From JAUIIK01 sp963745675 (GTDB lineage: Bacteria; Chloroflexota; Chloroflexia; Thermomicrobiales; CFX8), in contig CAVUYM010000027.1 of assembly GCA_963745675.1 (NCBI GenBank), positions 1 through 64,000 of the forward strand: a DNA stretch of 64,000 nucleotides, read 5' to 3'. Position 1 is the stretch's first letter. The number at the start of each line of letters is the position of its first letter. A program made the translations under genes and the position numbers. Shown piece by piece: positions 37,582 through 46,525 of this stretch. The notes beneath the pieces are model-generated. The model ran no database searches. It saw only the letters and a program-made list of their open reading frames with translations, and was not told the DNA's origin.

Positions 37582-38154
37582 TTGGCCGACGCTAAGACAG
37601 TGGAAATCTACCGAGCGCTGCGAGGGACGATCAAACACGCGGCCGGGGACGCGCCGATCAAGTCAGTCCTGGTCGTCGATGTAGATCGAAAAGATCCCAG
37701 TGACGTTGCAACTCGGCTCGCAGAGTCATTCAGCCTCGCGCACGAGCGCTGCGTTCTTGTCGACACGAATTTTCGCAATAGTGACCAGGAAACGTTCGGA
37801 CTGTCCGATCTCGTAGGATCTGCGGATACGGATCTCGCCCTAGACGACGAACAAGATTTGACGACGATTGGGCCGGGAACCATCGACGACCCCGACCTGC
37901 TTTCGACCGATGCATTTCAATCGACGCTGGCTGCCGTTGTTCAGCGATTTGATTATGCGGTAGTGACGAGTGCTGGCTTTCCGGAATACGGCGACGCGAT
38001 CGCTGTCGGCCCGATCGTCGACGCTGTCATTCTCGTCGTGTCAGCTGGTGTTACCGGGCGTGAACCGGCAATTCAGGCTCGTGATGCACTGGAGCGAGTT
38101 GGCGCGCGCATCCTCGGCATGGTGATGGTTGAGCGCCCTCGGCGCTGGTTCTAA
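37582..38154 (+). CDS. CpsD/BY-kinase-like protein with degenerate Walker A
   Basis: 190 residues. The fold of bacterial tyrosine kinases is recognisable: 'VEIYRALRGTIKHAAGDAPI', the A' strand 'ERCVLVDTNFRN' (normally VLLIDADLRRP) and 'FDYAVVTSAGFPEYGDAIAV' followed by 'IVDAVILVVSAGVTGRE'. The P-loop position reads 'VVDVDRKDPSDVATRLAESF', lacking the GxxGKS/T residues, and the Walker B Asp is Ser. There is no Tyr-rich C-terminal tail. ATP binding is therefore doubtful; it may be a pseudokinase that regulates the Wzz-like partners. TTG start. Confidence 0.8.
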   Translation: MADAKTVEIYRALRGTIKHAAGDAPIKSVLVVDVDRKDPSDVATRLAESFSLAHERCVLVDTNFRNSDQETFGLSDLVGSADTDLALDDEQDLTTIGPGTIDDPDLLSTDAFQSTLAAVVQRFDYAVVTSAGFPEYGDAIAVGPIVDAVILVVSAGVTGREPAIQARDALERVGARILGMVMVERPRRWF

Positions 38155-38166
38155 GGGAGAGGGCCG

Positions 38167-39687
38167 ATGCTTGCAAAGATACTAAGCTGCGCAACTATCG
38201 GTCTTGATGGGGTACTCGTTGAGGTTGAAGTCGATACCGGGCCAGGCCAGCCAAAATTCATCGTAGTAGGTCTCCCTGATACCGCAGTCCAGGAATCGCG
38301 CGAACGCGTGCGCACAGCAATCCGGAATAGTGGTATTCGCTTCCCTCTTGGACGAATCACCGTTAACCTCGCTCCGGCAGATATTCGTAAAGAGGGGCCT
38401 GCATACGATCTTCCTATCGCTGTTGGCGTCCTGAGTTCCTACGGCGGAATACTGGACCCGCTTGACGATGCGCTCGTGGTCGGCGAATTGTCGTTAGACG
38501 GTAGCTTGCGGCCCACCAACGGGATATTGCCGATGGTGTCAGTTGCATCGAGAGATGGGCTCCGGCGAGCATTTGTGCCCTGGATGAACGCGGATGAGGC
38601 GGCGCTCGTCGAGGACATAGATGTCTATCCAGTAGAGAGCCTGAGCGCGTTGGTGAAACACCTGTCTGGCGATGCTCCGATCCCACCATATCGCGGCAAA
38701 CCGATCAGTGTCGATGACTTTGAGCCCGGCGACGCGATGGACTTCAAACATATACGCGGGCAGGAGCAGGTCAAACGTGGCCTCGAGGTGGCGGCGGCAG
38801 GAAACCACAATGTTCTGTTGAGCGGCCCTCCTGGAACGGGAAAGACCTTGCTCGCCCGTTCGATGCCAACAATCCTGCCCCTGCTGACGCGGTCGGAGAG
38901 TATCGAAGCCACGAAGATCTATTCGATTTCCGGACTGTTGCCGTCTTCTCAGCCACTCATTTATGAGCGACCATTTCGCTCTCCTCACCACACCATTTCC
39001 TACGCCGGTCTCGTGGGCGGTGGCACATTCCCCCGTCCCGGAGAAATCACCTTGGCACACCGCGGCGTGCTCTTCCTTGACGAATTGCCGGAGTTTGGCG
39101 CGCAATCGTTGGAGATTTTGAGACAACCCTTGGAAGACCGCCAGGTCACGATTAGCCGAGCAGCCGGCGCGATCACATTCCCGGCAAGCTTTGTACTTGT
39201 GGGGGCAATGAACCCATGCCCTTGTGGATATTTGAGCCACCCTACTCGCGATTGCATATGCTCGGCTTCGCAGGTAACACGCTATCAGAAGCGTATTTCA
39301 GGACCGCTGCTCGATCGGATAGACATCCATCTCGAAGTGCCGCAGATCGACTATGAAAAACTAACTGACGATCGATCTGGCGAGCCTTCAGCGGCGATAA
39401 GAACCCGAGTCGAGGCTGCAAGAGAGCGCCAATTGAGGCGTTTCAAAGGCACGAAAATGCTGGCGAATTCGGATATGTCAGCCCGCGAGGTGCAAACCCA
39501 TTGCCGATTGGACGACGCTGGGAATACGCTGATGCGGGCAGCTATGCAGCGGTTGCAGCTATCGGCACGGAGTTATCATCGCGTCTTGAAATTGGCGCGA
39601 ACAATCGCGGACCTGGGTGAGTCGATTGAAATCGAGTCGCACCACCTTGCAGAGGCACTGCAATACCGCCCAAAAATAGTGGAGTAG
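38167..39687 (+). CDS. YifB/ComM family AAA+ ATPase (Mg-chelatase-like)
   Basis: 506 residues. N-terminal Lon-S5-like domain 'IGLDGVLVEVEVDTGPGQPK', then the Mg-chelatase AAA+ domain: Walker A 'LLSGPPGTGKTLLARSMP', Walker B 'HRGVLFLDELPEFG', sensor 'FVLVGAMNPCPCGY', and the C-terminal four-Cys-like region 'CPCGYLSHPTRDCICS'. ComM proteins act as helicases promoting branch migration during natural transformation. GGAGAGGG precedes the ATG. It is 12 bp downstream of the exopolysaccharide locus. Confidence 0.93.
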   Translation: MLAKILSCATIGLDGVLVEVEVDTGPGQPKFIVVGLPDTAVQESRERVRTAIRNSGIRFPLGRITVNLAPADIRKEGPAYDLPIAVGVLSSYGGILDPLDDALVVGELSLDGSLRPTNGILPMVSVASRDGLRRAFVPWMNADEAALVEDIDVYPVESLSALVKHLSGDAPIPPYRGKPISVDDFEPGDAMDFKHIRGQEQVKRGLEVAAAGNHNVLLSGPPGTGKTLLARSMPTILPLLTRSESIEATKIYSISGLLPSSQPLIYERPFRSPHHTISYAGLVGGGTFPRPGEITLAHRGVLFLDELPEFGAQSLEILRQPLEDRQVTISRAAGAITFPASFVLVGAMNPCPCGYLSHPTRDCICSASQVTRYQKRISGPLLDRIDIHLEVPQIDYEKLTDDRSGEPSAAIRTRVEAARERQLRRFKGTKMLANSDMSAREVQTHCRLDDAGNTLMRAAMQRLQLSARSYHRVLKLARTIADLGESIEIESHHLAEALQYRPKIVE

Positions 39688-39810
39688 ACAGCTTCATTAA
39701 AATTGGCGGATCGGGAACAACGTCTTGTGTGTTTGTCTGGTCAGCCGGATACGAAACTAAATCTACCGGTACATGGGGTTTTCTGAATTTCGAAGATAGA
39801 GGTTATAACG

Positions 39811-40716
39811 ATGCCCGTCTGGAATAATCTGACTGAGCCGGTCCCGTATATGCGAAGGACGCGCGATTATTACCTTGCGCTCGGCTATGACAATCCATAT
39901 CGGTGGGCGCATTTCGACGACGTTCCGTTTACGCTGCCGAGCAAGCCGCTATCGGAATCGCGGGTTGTGCTGATCACTACAGCGGCACCCTACAACGAGG
40001 ATGCAGGCGATCAAGGGCCAGGGGCAGCATACAACGCCCAGGCCAAGTTCTTCGAAGTCATGTCCTTTCCGACGACATCGGTTCCGGATCTCCGGATTTC
40101 GCATGTGGGTTATGACCGGGCGCATACGACGGCCGAAGATCCGAACACCTGGCTACCGCTGGCGCAGCTCAAGCTCGCCGTCACCGATGGCCGCGTGGGC
40201 GGGCTGACGGCAAGATTTCATTGCCTGCCGACGACTCGCAGCCAGCGAACGACTCGCGAGACGGACGCTCCAGAAGTTTTGCGTCGTTGCATCGAAGACA
40301 ACGCGGATATCGCATTGCTGGTGCCAAATTGACCCGTCTGCCATCAGACCGTGAGTCTGACCGCACGGCACCTGGAAGCTAACGGAATCCCGACAGTCAT
40401 CATGGGTTGCGCTAGGGATATCGTTGAGCATTGTGGGGTGCCGCGATTTCTTTTCAGCGACTTCCCACTCGGCAACTCGGCCGGTAAACCATTCGATTCC
40501 CAATCTCAAGCCGCAACGCTAGATCTCGCGTTGAGCCTGTTCGAGAGCGCGCAAGAAGCACGGACAACCGCGACATCGCCACAACGGTGGCGCGAGGACG
40601 CGGCGTGGAAGCATGACTATAGCAACACTGAAAATCTAACTTCTGAAGAGATCAGAGAGCGTCGAGCTCAATTCGATGCGGACAAGGCCGTGGCAAAAGT
40701 CGGCAAAATTCGCTGA
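39811..40716 (+). CDS. Glycine/sarcosine/betaine reductase selenoprotein B (GrdB)-family protein; in-frame UGA read as Sec
   Basis: One 302-codon frame interrupted only by TGA at 40330-40332 (codon 174). Both halves belong to the same family: 'MPVWNNLTEPVPYMRRTRDY', 'RWAHFDDVPFTLPSKPLSES', 'VLITTAAPYNEDAGDQGPGA' before it, and 'CHQTVSLTARHLEANGIPTV', 'CARDIVEHCGVPRFLFSDFP' after it. The stop sits in 'ALLVPN-UGA-PVCHQT', giving a UxxC redox motif where, from recollection, related proteins carry Cys or Sec. A SECIS-like hairpin follows at once (40333-40368). AGAGG lies 8 nt before the ATG. No GrdA/GrdE partner genes are nearby, so it is a stand-alone member of unknown substrate. A single C-to-A error is the alternative. 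Confidence 0.82.
40330..40368 (+). other. UGA codon and SECIS-like hairpin
   Basis: TGA 40330-40332. Outer stem CCGT (40334-40337)/ACGG (40365-40368), inner stem CAGAC (40345-40349)/GTCTG (40355-40359), apical loop CGTGA with G-U at 40351-40352, and an unpaired U (40344) just below the inner stem. The distance from UGA to the loop G-U is 18-19 nt, within the usual range for bacterial SECIS elements. A competing small hairpin GTCTG-CCAT-CAGAC (40336-40349) is also possible. Confidence 0.6.
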
Positions 40717-40718
40717 GT

Positions 40719-41858
40719 CTAATAGTGCACCCACACTTTGGTTCCGTAGTCTGCCCAGCGCCAGAGCGCTTCGGCTTCATCATTTGGCGGAATGACACAG
40801 CCCTCTCCGGAGCCATATCCGTAGGAGTTGCGCCAGGTTGATCCGTGGATGGCAAAGTCGAGATAGAAATACATCACCCAGGGAGTGGCCGGAGCGGAAA
40901 AAGGCTGACCGTTCCAACCGATACCGCTTAGATTCTGAATTTCGTATTTGATGTAGATCGAAAATGTACCGGTCGGGGTAGGCGCTTGCACAGGGCCAGT
41001 TACGACCTTTGAACGCATCAACTCAAAGTCACCGACCCATGCAACGATCTCATACGTAGTCAGGTCGATTTCGATCCAACGCTGACCCGGGAACGCATCA
41101 CTCATGGCCAGCATGTTCACTGACGAATAGTAGACGTCTCCGGGCGCATACTGGTCGCCCAGGTTGCCGAGGCCAGAGAGGGCCGCGTCCAACCGTCCCA
41201 ACGGTACGAACTGCGTGCCACTCTTTTCATCCCACGAAAGCGCTCCATATTCGAAGAACTGGTAGTTGACCGAGCCTATGCTGAATTCTTCAGATATCGG
41301 CGCTCCGAGCCGCTCTTCGTTTCCACGTTTCTCATACATGCGCAGAAAGTCATTCGCCAGGGCATGACGTGTCTCGTAAAAATATCTATTGTCAACGCCA
41401 GCTGGATCGACAGGCTTGAAAGCCGAGACCCAGCGCGTGTAACCCATTCGATCGGCATAGATCCGCCCTATAGGCGAGAGGACAACTTCTTCTACCGTCG
41501 CCGCGGATGCGTCGGAACCCCGGTATTCCATGCGACCATACTCGGTCCATTGTGCGACAATGCCAAAGCCCTTGACCGGCGGTGTTACAGGCGGGCCTAT
41601 TTCCAGGTCACGAAATTCGAACGCCCATTTTTGCAGGAAAACGCCTCCCAGGGTTTGGCCGGAGGAGGGAAAGTAGACGCGGGGGCCTTCCCAATTAACA
41701 ACTGCCGATGCTGATTCGGCCGTACCTCTCTGCAATTTGAAATCGACGCCGGCGAACGATGTCGCTACGACGATCGCAATCATGAGAACGCGCACATATT
41801 CGTATTTGTTGCCCCAATCGAGTTCACAACTCCCACCTGACCTTACGGAACCAGACAT
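40719..41858 (-). CDS. L,D-transpeptidase (YkuD domain) protein, exported
   Basis: About 379 residues. N-terminal hydrophobic segment 'VLMIAIVVATSFAGVDF' (signal or anchor), a middle region found before YkuD domains in related phyla, and the C-terminal YkuD domain from 'WIEIDLTTYEIVAWVG'. The active-site block is 'FAIHGSTWRNSYGYGSGEGC' followed by V: Cys is present, but the usual S-H-G-C reads G-E-G-C. It should crosslink or modify peptidoglycan outside the membrane. ATG 41858 is preferred; the open frame extends to 41978. Confidence 0.82.
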   Translation of the reverse strand: MSGSVRSGGSCELDWGNKYEYVRVLMIAIVVATSFAGVDFKLQRGTAESASAVVNWEGPRVYFPSSGQTLGGVFLQKWAFEFRDLEIGPPVTPPVKGFGIVAQWTEYGRMEYRGSDASAATVEEVVLSPIGRIYADRMGYTRWVSAFKPVDPAGVDNRYFYETRHALANDFLRMYEKRGNEERLGAPISEEFSIGSVNYQFFEYGALSWDEKSGTQFVPLGRLDAALSGLGNLGDQYAPGDVYYSSVNMLAMSDAFPGQRWIEIDLTTYEIVAWVGDFELMRSKVVTGPVQAPTPTGTFSIYIKYEIQNLSGIGWNGQPFSAPATPWVMYFYLDFAIHGSTWRNSYGYGSGEGCVIPPNDEAEALWRWADYGTKVWVHY

Positions 41859-42085
41859 TAACAACCCTGTCCGTACACTAAAGCGTACAAGGTTTGGTGG
41901 AAAATGCAATGTGTCTTGAAAGTCAAACAGGACTGAAGTGCTAGTCGCCAAGATTGACCTGCATACGTACGCAGCCATCGACGCATAGTCTGGCGCTACG
42001 GAAGCGTCCGAGAGTCATGCCGTCAAATAATCTTGGGTAAGTGAAAGCAAATAATGTCAAGACTGCAAGATGGTGAGATTGCGAC

Positions 42086-42691
42086 TCAGACGGTGCCTTC
42101 GATGACGTCCTTTGTGGAGGGGACACGATCTCCCAGGCGTTGGTCGTAGTCAGATGCCTGGTCGAGAGCTCGCGCAAAGGCTTTAAACAGCGCCTCGACT
42201 TCGTGGTGCCCGTTGCGACCGTAGAGGGTGATCACGTGAATGTTCATGCGAGCTTCCCGGCTGAGCGTGTCAAAAAAGTGCCAGACCAGGTCGGTTTCGA
42301 GCTGACCGACAAACGCGGAGGAAAAGGATCCGTTGAAAACGAAGAACGAACGCCCAGAAAGGTCGATCGCGACGTGAGCCAGTGCCTCATCCATCGGAAC
42401 CGCAAAACTGGCGGTCCTCCGAATTCCTCTGTGTTCGCCAAGTGCCCGGTGAATGGCCTGTCCGAGGCAGATCGCAACGTCCTCCGTTGTGTGATGTCCG
42501 TCAACGTTTAGGTCGCCGGAGACTGCAACTTCGAGATCGAAAAGCCCGTGGCGTGCAAATAGAACGAGGAAGTGATCGAGAGCACCGATTCCTGTTTGTA
42601 TTGCAGATTGACCGCTTCCATCCAGATTCAGGTTCAAGCGGACTTGCGTTTCGGCTGTCATCCGCTCGACTGTGGCAGTTCGCTCAGACAT
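42086..42691 (-). CDS. hisB: Imidazoleglycerol-phosphate dehydratase
   Basis: About 201 residues; histidine biosynthesis step 6. Metal-binding motifs 'DLNVDGHHTTEDVAICLG' and 'LYGRNGHHEVEALFKAFA', plus 'GIGALDHFLVLFARHGLF'. ATG 42691 overlaps the end of hisC by 8 bp, giving a hisC-hisB pair. Upstream in-frame codons belong to the hisC region. Other his genes are not in the window. Confidence 0.94.
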   Translation of the reverse strand: MSERTATVERMTAETQVRLNLNLDGSGQSAIQTGIGALDHFLVLFARHGLFDLEVAVSGDLNVDGHHTTEDVAICLGQAIHRALGEHRGIRRTASFAVPMDEALAHVAIDLSGRSFFVFNGSFSSAFVGQLETDLVWHFFDTLSREARMNIHVITLYGRNGHHEVEALFKAFARALDQASDYDQRLGDRVPSTKDVIEGTV

Positions 42692-43784
42692 TTTCGCCAA
42701 TTCTCTGGAGGGCGGCGAGCAGCCGGTTGGTGTCTTCGGGTCTCCCGGTGCTAAAGCGCAGGTAGTCGCGTAATTGACCGCCGTAACTGCGTACCATGAT
42801 TCCCCGATCGGCAAGGCGCTGGTGGATGTCGTGGGCATCGCCGTCGGTCACCTTGCAAAGGATGTAATTTGCCACCGAAGGATACGGTTTGAGATATTCG
42901 ATCGTTCCCAGCATTCTGCGCATACGACGTGTCTCGTTGCGGATACGGTTGATTGAAAGATGGAGATATTCGATATCGTCGAGCGAGGCTTCGGCAGCTT
43001 GGAGCGCTGCGGCGCTAACATTGAACGGTGGTTTGACTTTCCAGATTTGCTCGGCGATCTGCTGCGGGTAAACTCCATATCCGATTCGCATTCCCGCGAG
43101 TCCCGCCCATTTTGAGAAGGTCCTGAGCACCACGAGGTTGTCAAATTCTTGCGTCAGCGGCATGGCAGTTTTTCCGCAGAATTCGTAGTACGCCTCGTCC
43201 AGAATGACAAGCGCATGCGTTTCCAATAGACGCACAATCTCAGCTGTGGGCGTGAGATTGCCGGTGGGATTGTTCGGCGAAGTCAGGAATATGGCTTTTG
43301 TGCGTGGAGTAACGGCTTCAAGCATCCTCGGCATATCCAGCTCGAATTGCTCACCGCGTGGAACGATTACCGCTCGTCCTCCGAAGAGCTCGCTGCGGGC
43401 ACGATAGACGCCGAAGGTGGGTTCGGGGATGATCACCTCATCGCCTTGGTCCAGGACTGCGAGCAAGGTGAGGTCTATGAGCTCGTCAGATCCGTTACCG
43501 ATCAGGATGGAATCCGCTCGGGCGCCAGTGTAAATCGCAAGGCGCTCACGCAGCGACGTCGCTTGCGCATCGGGGTAATGATGATAACGATCGAATGCCC
43601 CCAGCGCCTCCTGGACAGAAATCGACGCGCCGTACGGATTCTCATTCGAGTCCAGCTTCAATATCATGTCCAGCGGCATGCCCAAACGTGCGGAGAGCGA
43701 TTCCGGTGACTCGACCGGTGTGTAAGGTGTCAGATCCTGAATGGCGGCCCGTACCAGGCTTCGTTGCTCAATTTCAGACGACAT
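42684..43784 (-). CDS. hisC: Histidinol-phosphate aminotransferase
   Basis: 366 residues, PLP fold type I. 'LDSNENPYGAS' at the N-terminus, 'LIGNGSDELIDLTLLAVLD', 'FLTSPNNPTGN' , 'VILDEAYYEF' and the Schiff-base Lys in 'RTFSKWAGLAGMRIGYG', then the phosphate-binding Arg in 'LRFSTGRPEDTNR'. It converts histidinol phosphate and 2-oxoglutarate to imidazole-acetol phosphate and glutamate (reversible). First gene of the hisC-hisB pair. Confidence 0.94.
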   Translation of the reverse strand: MSSEIEQRSLVRAAIQDLTPYTPVESPESLSARLGMPLDMILKLDSNENPYGASISVQEALGAFDRYHHYPDAQATSLRERLAIYTGARADSILIGNGSDELIDLTLLAVLDQGDEVIIPEPTFGVYRARSELFGGRAVIVPRGEQFELDMPRMLEAVTPRTKAIFLTSPNNPTGNLTPTAEIVRLLETHALVILDEAYYEFCGKTAMPLTQEFDNLVVLRTFSKWAGLAGMRIGYGVYPQQIAEQIWKVKPPFNVSAAALQAAEASLDDIEYLHLSINRIRNETRRMRRMLGTIEYLKPYPSVANYILCKVTDGDAHDIHQRLADRGIMVRSYGGQLRDYLRFSTGRPEDTNRLLAALQRIGENV

Positions 43785-43904
43785 AGTCCTGCCTCAATAG
43801 TCTCTTCATATTCCCTGACAATCATACCGCTGCCCCGGAGTTGCGCGGCTCCTTATACTTTCACGGTTGGGTAACGGTCCACGGAAGATGGTCTGGCTAG
43901 GCGA

Positions 43905-45026
43905 TTGAAGTTGAAGAGCTTCCGGTACGGCTTGATATTGGTGTTCGTAGTAGTGCTATTGCCATTTGCTTCGAACCATAAGGTGGACGCAAATCCCGAT
44001 GTATCAGTCATACCCCGAGTTCAAGTTGACCCGGCCGCGGGTCCGGCCTGGTTTGCTGTAGATCTTACGACGGGGGTGACTCTCTACGACGATGGCGCGG
44101 ATGTTCCGTTGAGGCCGGCAAGCACCGCCAAGCTGGTAACCGTGCTGACCGTCATGCGAGTGTTGAGCATCAACGAGCAAATTGAGATTGTCGAATCCGA
44201 TCTCCTTCCTGAAGAATTCAGTCGGATGGGTTTGGAAACCGGAGATGTCGCAACCGTCGAACAACTGCTCTATGGTGCGTTGGTGCCGTCGGGTGGTGAT
44301 GCCGCAATCGCCTTGGCGCGTACTGCCGGGTTCGCTCTCGATCCACAAACTAGCGATCCGATCGAGCGTTTCGTCCAGGAGATGAACACCGTAGCGGCGT
44401 CGATTGGAATGAGTAGTTCCTCATTCGGCAACCCGGTTGGTATGGATGATGATCGGTCATGGACGACCGCCCGTGACCTTGTGCGGGCTGGAGAAAGGGT
44501 CCTCGAAGATCCATTGCTTGCTGCAATCGTGCGGACGCCATGGGCGTCGGTCATGGTCAACGGAGCAAACCCGAGAGAACTCATTATTGAGAATTCGAAC
44601 CAATTTGTTCTGTACGACGACGCTATCGGAATAAAGACTGGAACGACAGATGCTGCCGGCCAGAATTTGATAAGCGCATTCGAGTACGGTGACCATGTTG
44701 TTGTAACCGTCGTGCTGGGAAGCGCTGACCGTTATACTGATACTACCTCGATGCTGAACTCTATCCGAGTAGACTGGGCTTGGCTGCAGCTCGGTGGGGA
44801 CGCTGCGTCCCTGGGAGCATTCGATGAGCTTGATGCCCAAGGAATGTGGATTCCGGTCAAAAGAACGCTACTCGTCGGCGCCGATCAGATTCCTCGGATG
44901 ACCTACTCGCTTGAGTTTGATCCGGAAACAGTAGGTTTTTCACAGGGTGTCGCGACGTTCAAGCTCGACGGCGAAGTAATCGCTGAACTACCAATCTATA
45001 GAAAAGGCCAGCCGGGTTCAAACTAA
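43905..45026 (+). CDS. D-alanyl-D-alanine carboxypeptidase (S11 family)
   Basis: 373 residues. Signal peptide 'YGLILVFVVVLLPFASNHKV' ; SxxK motif in 'RPASTAKLVTVL', KTG motif in 'AIGIKTGTTDAAG'. The second motif reads 'PSGGDAAIALA', where SGN is usual. A C-terminal beta domain (about 290-373) resembles PBP5. It trims pentapeptides of peptidoglycan outside the membrane. Start is TTG at 43905 (or 43911). The pseudouridine synthase gene follows 15 bp downstream. Confidence 0.9.
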   Translation: MKLKSFRYGLILVFVVVLLPFASNHKVDANPDVSVIPRVQVDPAAGPAWFAVDLTTGVTLYDDGADVPLRPASTAKLVTVLTVMRVLSINEQIEIVESDLLPEEFSRMGLETGDVATVEQLLYGALVPSGGDAAIALARTAGFALDPQTSDPIERFVQEMNTVAASIGMSSSSFGNPVGMDDDRSWTTARDLVRAGERVLEDPLLAAIVRTPWASVMVNGANPRELIIENSNQFVLYDDAIGIKTGTTDAAGQNLISAFEYGDHVVVTVVLGSADRYTDTTSMLNSIRVDWAWLQLGGDAASLGAFDELDAQGMWIPVKRTLLVGADQIPRMTYSLEFDPETVGFSQGVATFKLDGEVIAELPIYRKGQPGSN

Positions 45027-45041
45027 CGGAAGGCGGCTGCG

Positions 45042-45833
45042 ATGAGCGGAGCCGAACGATTACAGAAGATACTTGCGGCCGCCGGTATCGCCTCTCGGCG
45101 AGCTTCGGAGCAACTTATCCAGGACGGTCGGGTGAGTGTTAATGGAACGGTCGTGACAGAACTCGGAACTAAAGTAGATCCCGATTTAGCCCGTATCGAA
45201 GTCGATGGTCGACTCGTTCGATCTCAGCGTCCTCGCTACATCATGCTCAACAAACCGAGCGGTTACATCACAACTGTTTCGGATGAGCGAGGGCGGCGGA
45301 CTGTGGCAGAACTTGTCAATACACGTGAACGCGTTGTGCCGGTTGGTCGTTTGGACCGTCCCACTCAAGGATTGCTGCTTTTTACAAATGATGGACCGCT
45401 TGCCAACAGAGTCATGCATCCAAAATACGAGCTCGATAAGGAGTATCTCGTGCTCACCGATGGCTTTCCACCGCCAGAGATCATTCGCGAACTTCGAGAG
45501 GGCATCTCAATCGACGGTGTTCGCACAGTTCCTGACGAAGTCAGGCCGTTGAAAGAGACGCAGGATGGACTACTTCTCAAGGTAGTGATTCAAGAGGGTC
45601 GCAATCGGATCGTCCGCCGAATGTTCGATGCTCTCGACTATCCCGTCGTGCGCCTCGTGCGCACCCGTATCGGACCAATTCAGCTCGGGAATCTTCCACG
45701 CGGCACCTGGCGTGATCTGAGCGTCGGCGAACTCGACTCTCTCAAAGAAGCCGTGGGGATGGACTCTAAATCTGAACTTCAAGCGAGTTCGGGATCAGGG
45801 TCGAATCGAAGTCACGACCGCCGGCGTCGATGA
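45042..45833 (+). CDS. RluB/RsuA family rRNA pseudouridine synthase
   Basis: 263 residues. N-terminal S4 domain 'RLQKILAAAGIASRRASEQL', catalytic motif 'VPVGRLDRPTQGLLLFTNDG' with the essential Asp, and 'VVIQEGRNRIVRRMFDAL'. It modifies a uridine in rRNA, most like RluB (23S). The C-terminal Ser/Arg-rich tail is typical. It overlaps cmk by 4 bp (ATGA). Confidence 0.92.
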   Translation: MSGAERLQKILAAAGIASRRASEQLIQDGRVSVNGTVVTELGTKVDPDLARIEVDGRLVRSQRPRYIMLNKPSGYITTVSDERGRRTVAELVNTRERVVPVGRLDRPTQGLLLFTNDGPLANRVMHPKYELDKEYLVLTDGFPPPEIIRELREGISIDGVRTVPDEVRPLKETQDGLLLKVVIQEGRNRIVRRMFDALDYPVVRLVRTRIGPIQLGNLPRGTWRDLSVGELDSLKEAVGMDSKSELQASSGSGSNRSHDRRRR

Positions 45834-46525
45834 CGAGTACGTTTTCTATAGCGATCGACGGTCCGGTTGCTGCCGGCAAGTCGACCATAGGTCGCCGGGT
45901 TGCCGACGAATTGTCGGCTATTTTCTTCGATACTGGCATTGTCTATCGGGCTGTTGCCGTTGAGGTTCTCCAACGCGGCGTAGAACCTGACGATGTGCTC
46001 GCTGTAGCCGGAATAGCCGAATCGATCAGCATCCAACTGGAGCGCTCCGAAGGCGAGACTCGTCTGATCGCGAATGGCGTTGACATCACAGATATATTGC
46101 GATCTCCCGAAGTGGATCGCGCACTACCACCTATTGCGGCGAATCCACGGGTTCGCAGTGCGTTACTCGATTGCCAGCGTTCAGCTGTCGAAGGGCGGAA
46201 TGCGGTCGTCGTTGGTCGGGATATCGGGACGGTGATCTTACCCGACGCTCCGCTCAAGATCTATCTGGACGCGGATACTTCGACGCGGGCATTACGACGC
46301 TTTGAAGAGTTGCGAGATCGAGGAATCGACATAACGCTGGAAACGGTTTACCGGGACCTTCTCGCACGGGACGAGCGGGATCTCAATCGCGCTCAAGCTC
46401 CATTAAGAGTTGCTGATGGGGCGATCGTCGTGAATGCGAGTGACAAGTCCATCGAAGAGGTAGTTAGCGAAATCCTGTCTCTGGCCAGCGAAAGGAAATC
46501 GATTTGCGGATCAGATTTGGGGTGA
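45830..46525 (+). CDS. cmk: Cytidylate kinase
   Basis: 231 residues. P-loop 'IDGPVAAGKSTIGRRVA', 'FFDTGIVYRAVAVEVLQRG', 'VVVGRDIGTVILPDAPLKIY' and the lid region 'RDERDLNRAQAPLRVAD'. Phosphorylates CMP/dCMP with ATP. It sits in the pseudouridine synthase-cmk-plsC order that is common in many bacteria. Confidence 0.95.
   Translation: MTSTFSIAIDGPVAAGKSTIGRRVADELSAIFFDTGIVYRAVAVEVLQRGVEPDDVLAVAGIAESISIQLERSEGETRLIANGVDITDILRSPEVDRALPPIAANPRVRSALLDCQRSAVEGRNAVVVGRDIGTVILPDAPLKIYLDADTSTRALRRFEELRDRGIDITLETVYRDLLARDERDLNRAQAPLRVADGAIVVNASDKSIEEVVSEILSLASERKSICGSDLG

Noticed and set aside
40330..40332. Ordinary nonsense mutation making a pseudogene
   Set aside because: The stop is UGA at the catalytic redox position, is followed by a fitting hairpin, and the downstream half is well preserved; kept as a possible alternative only.
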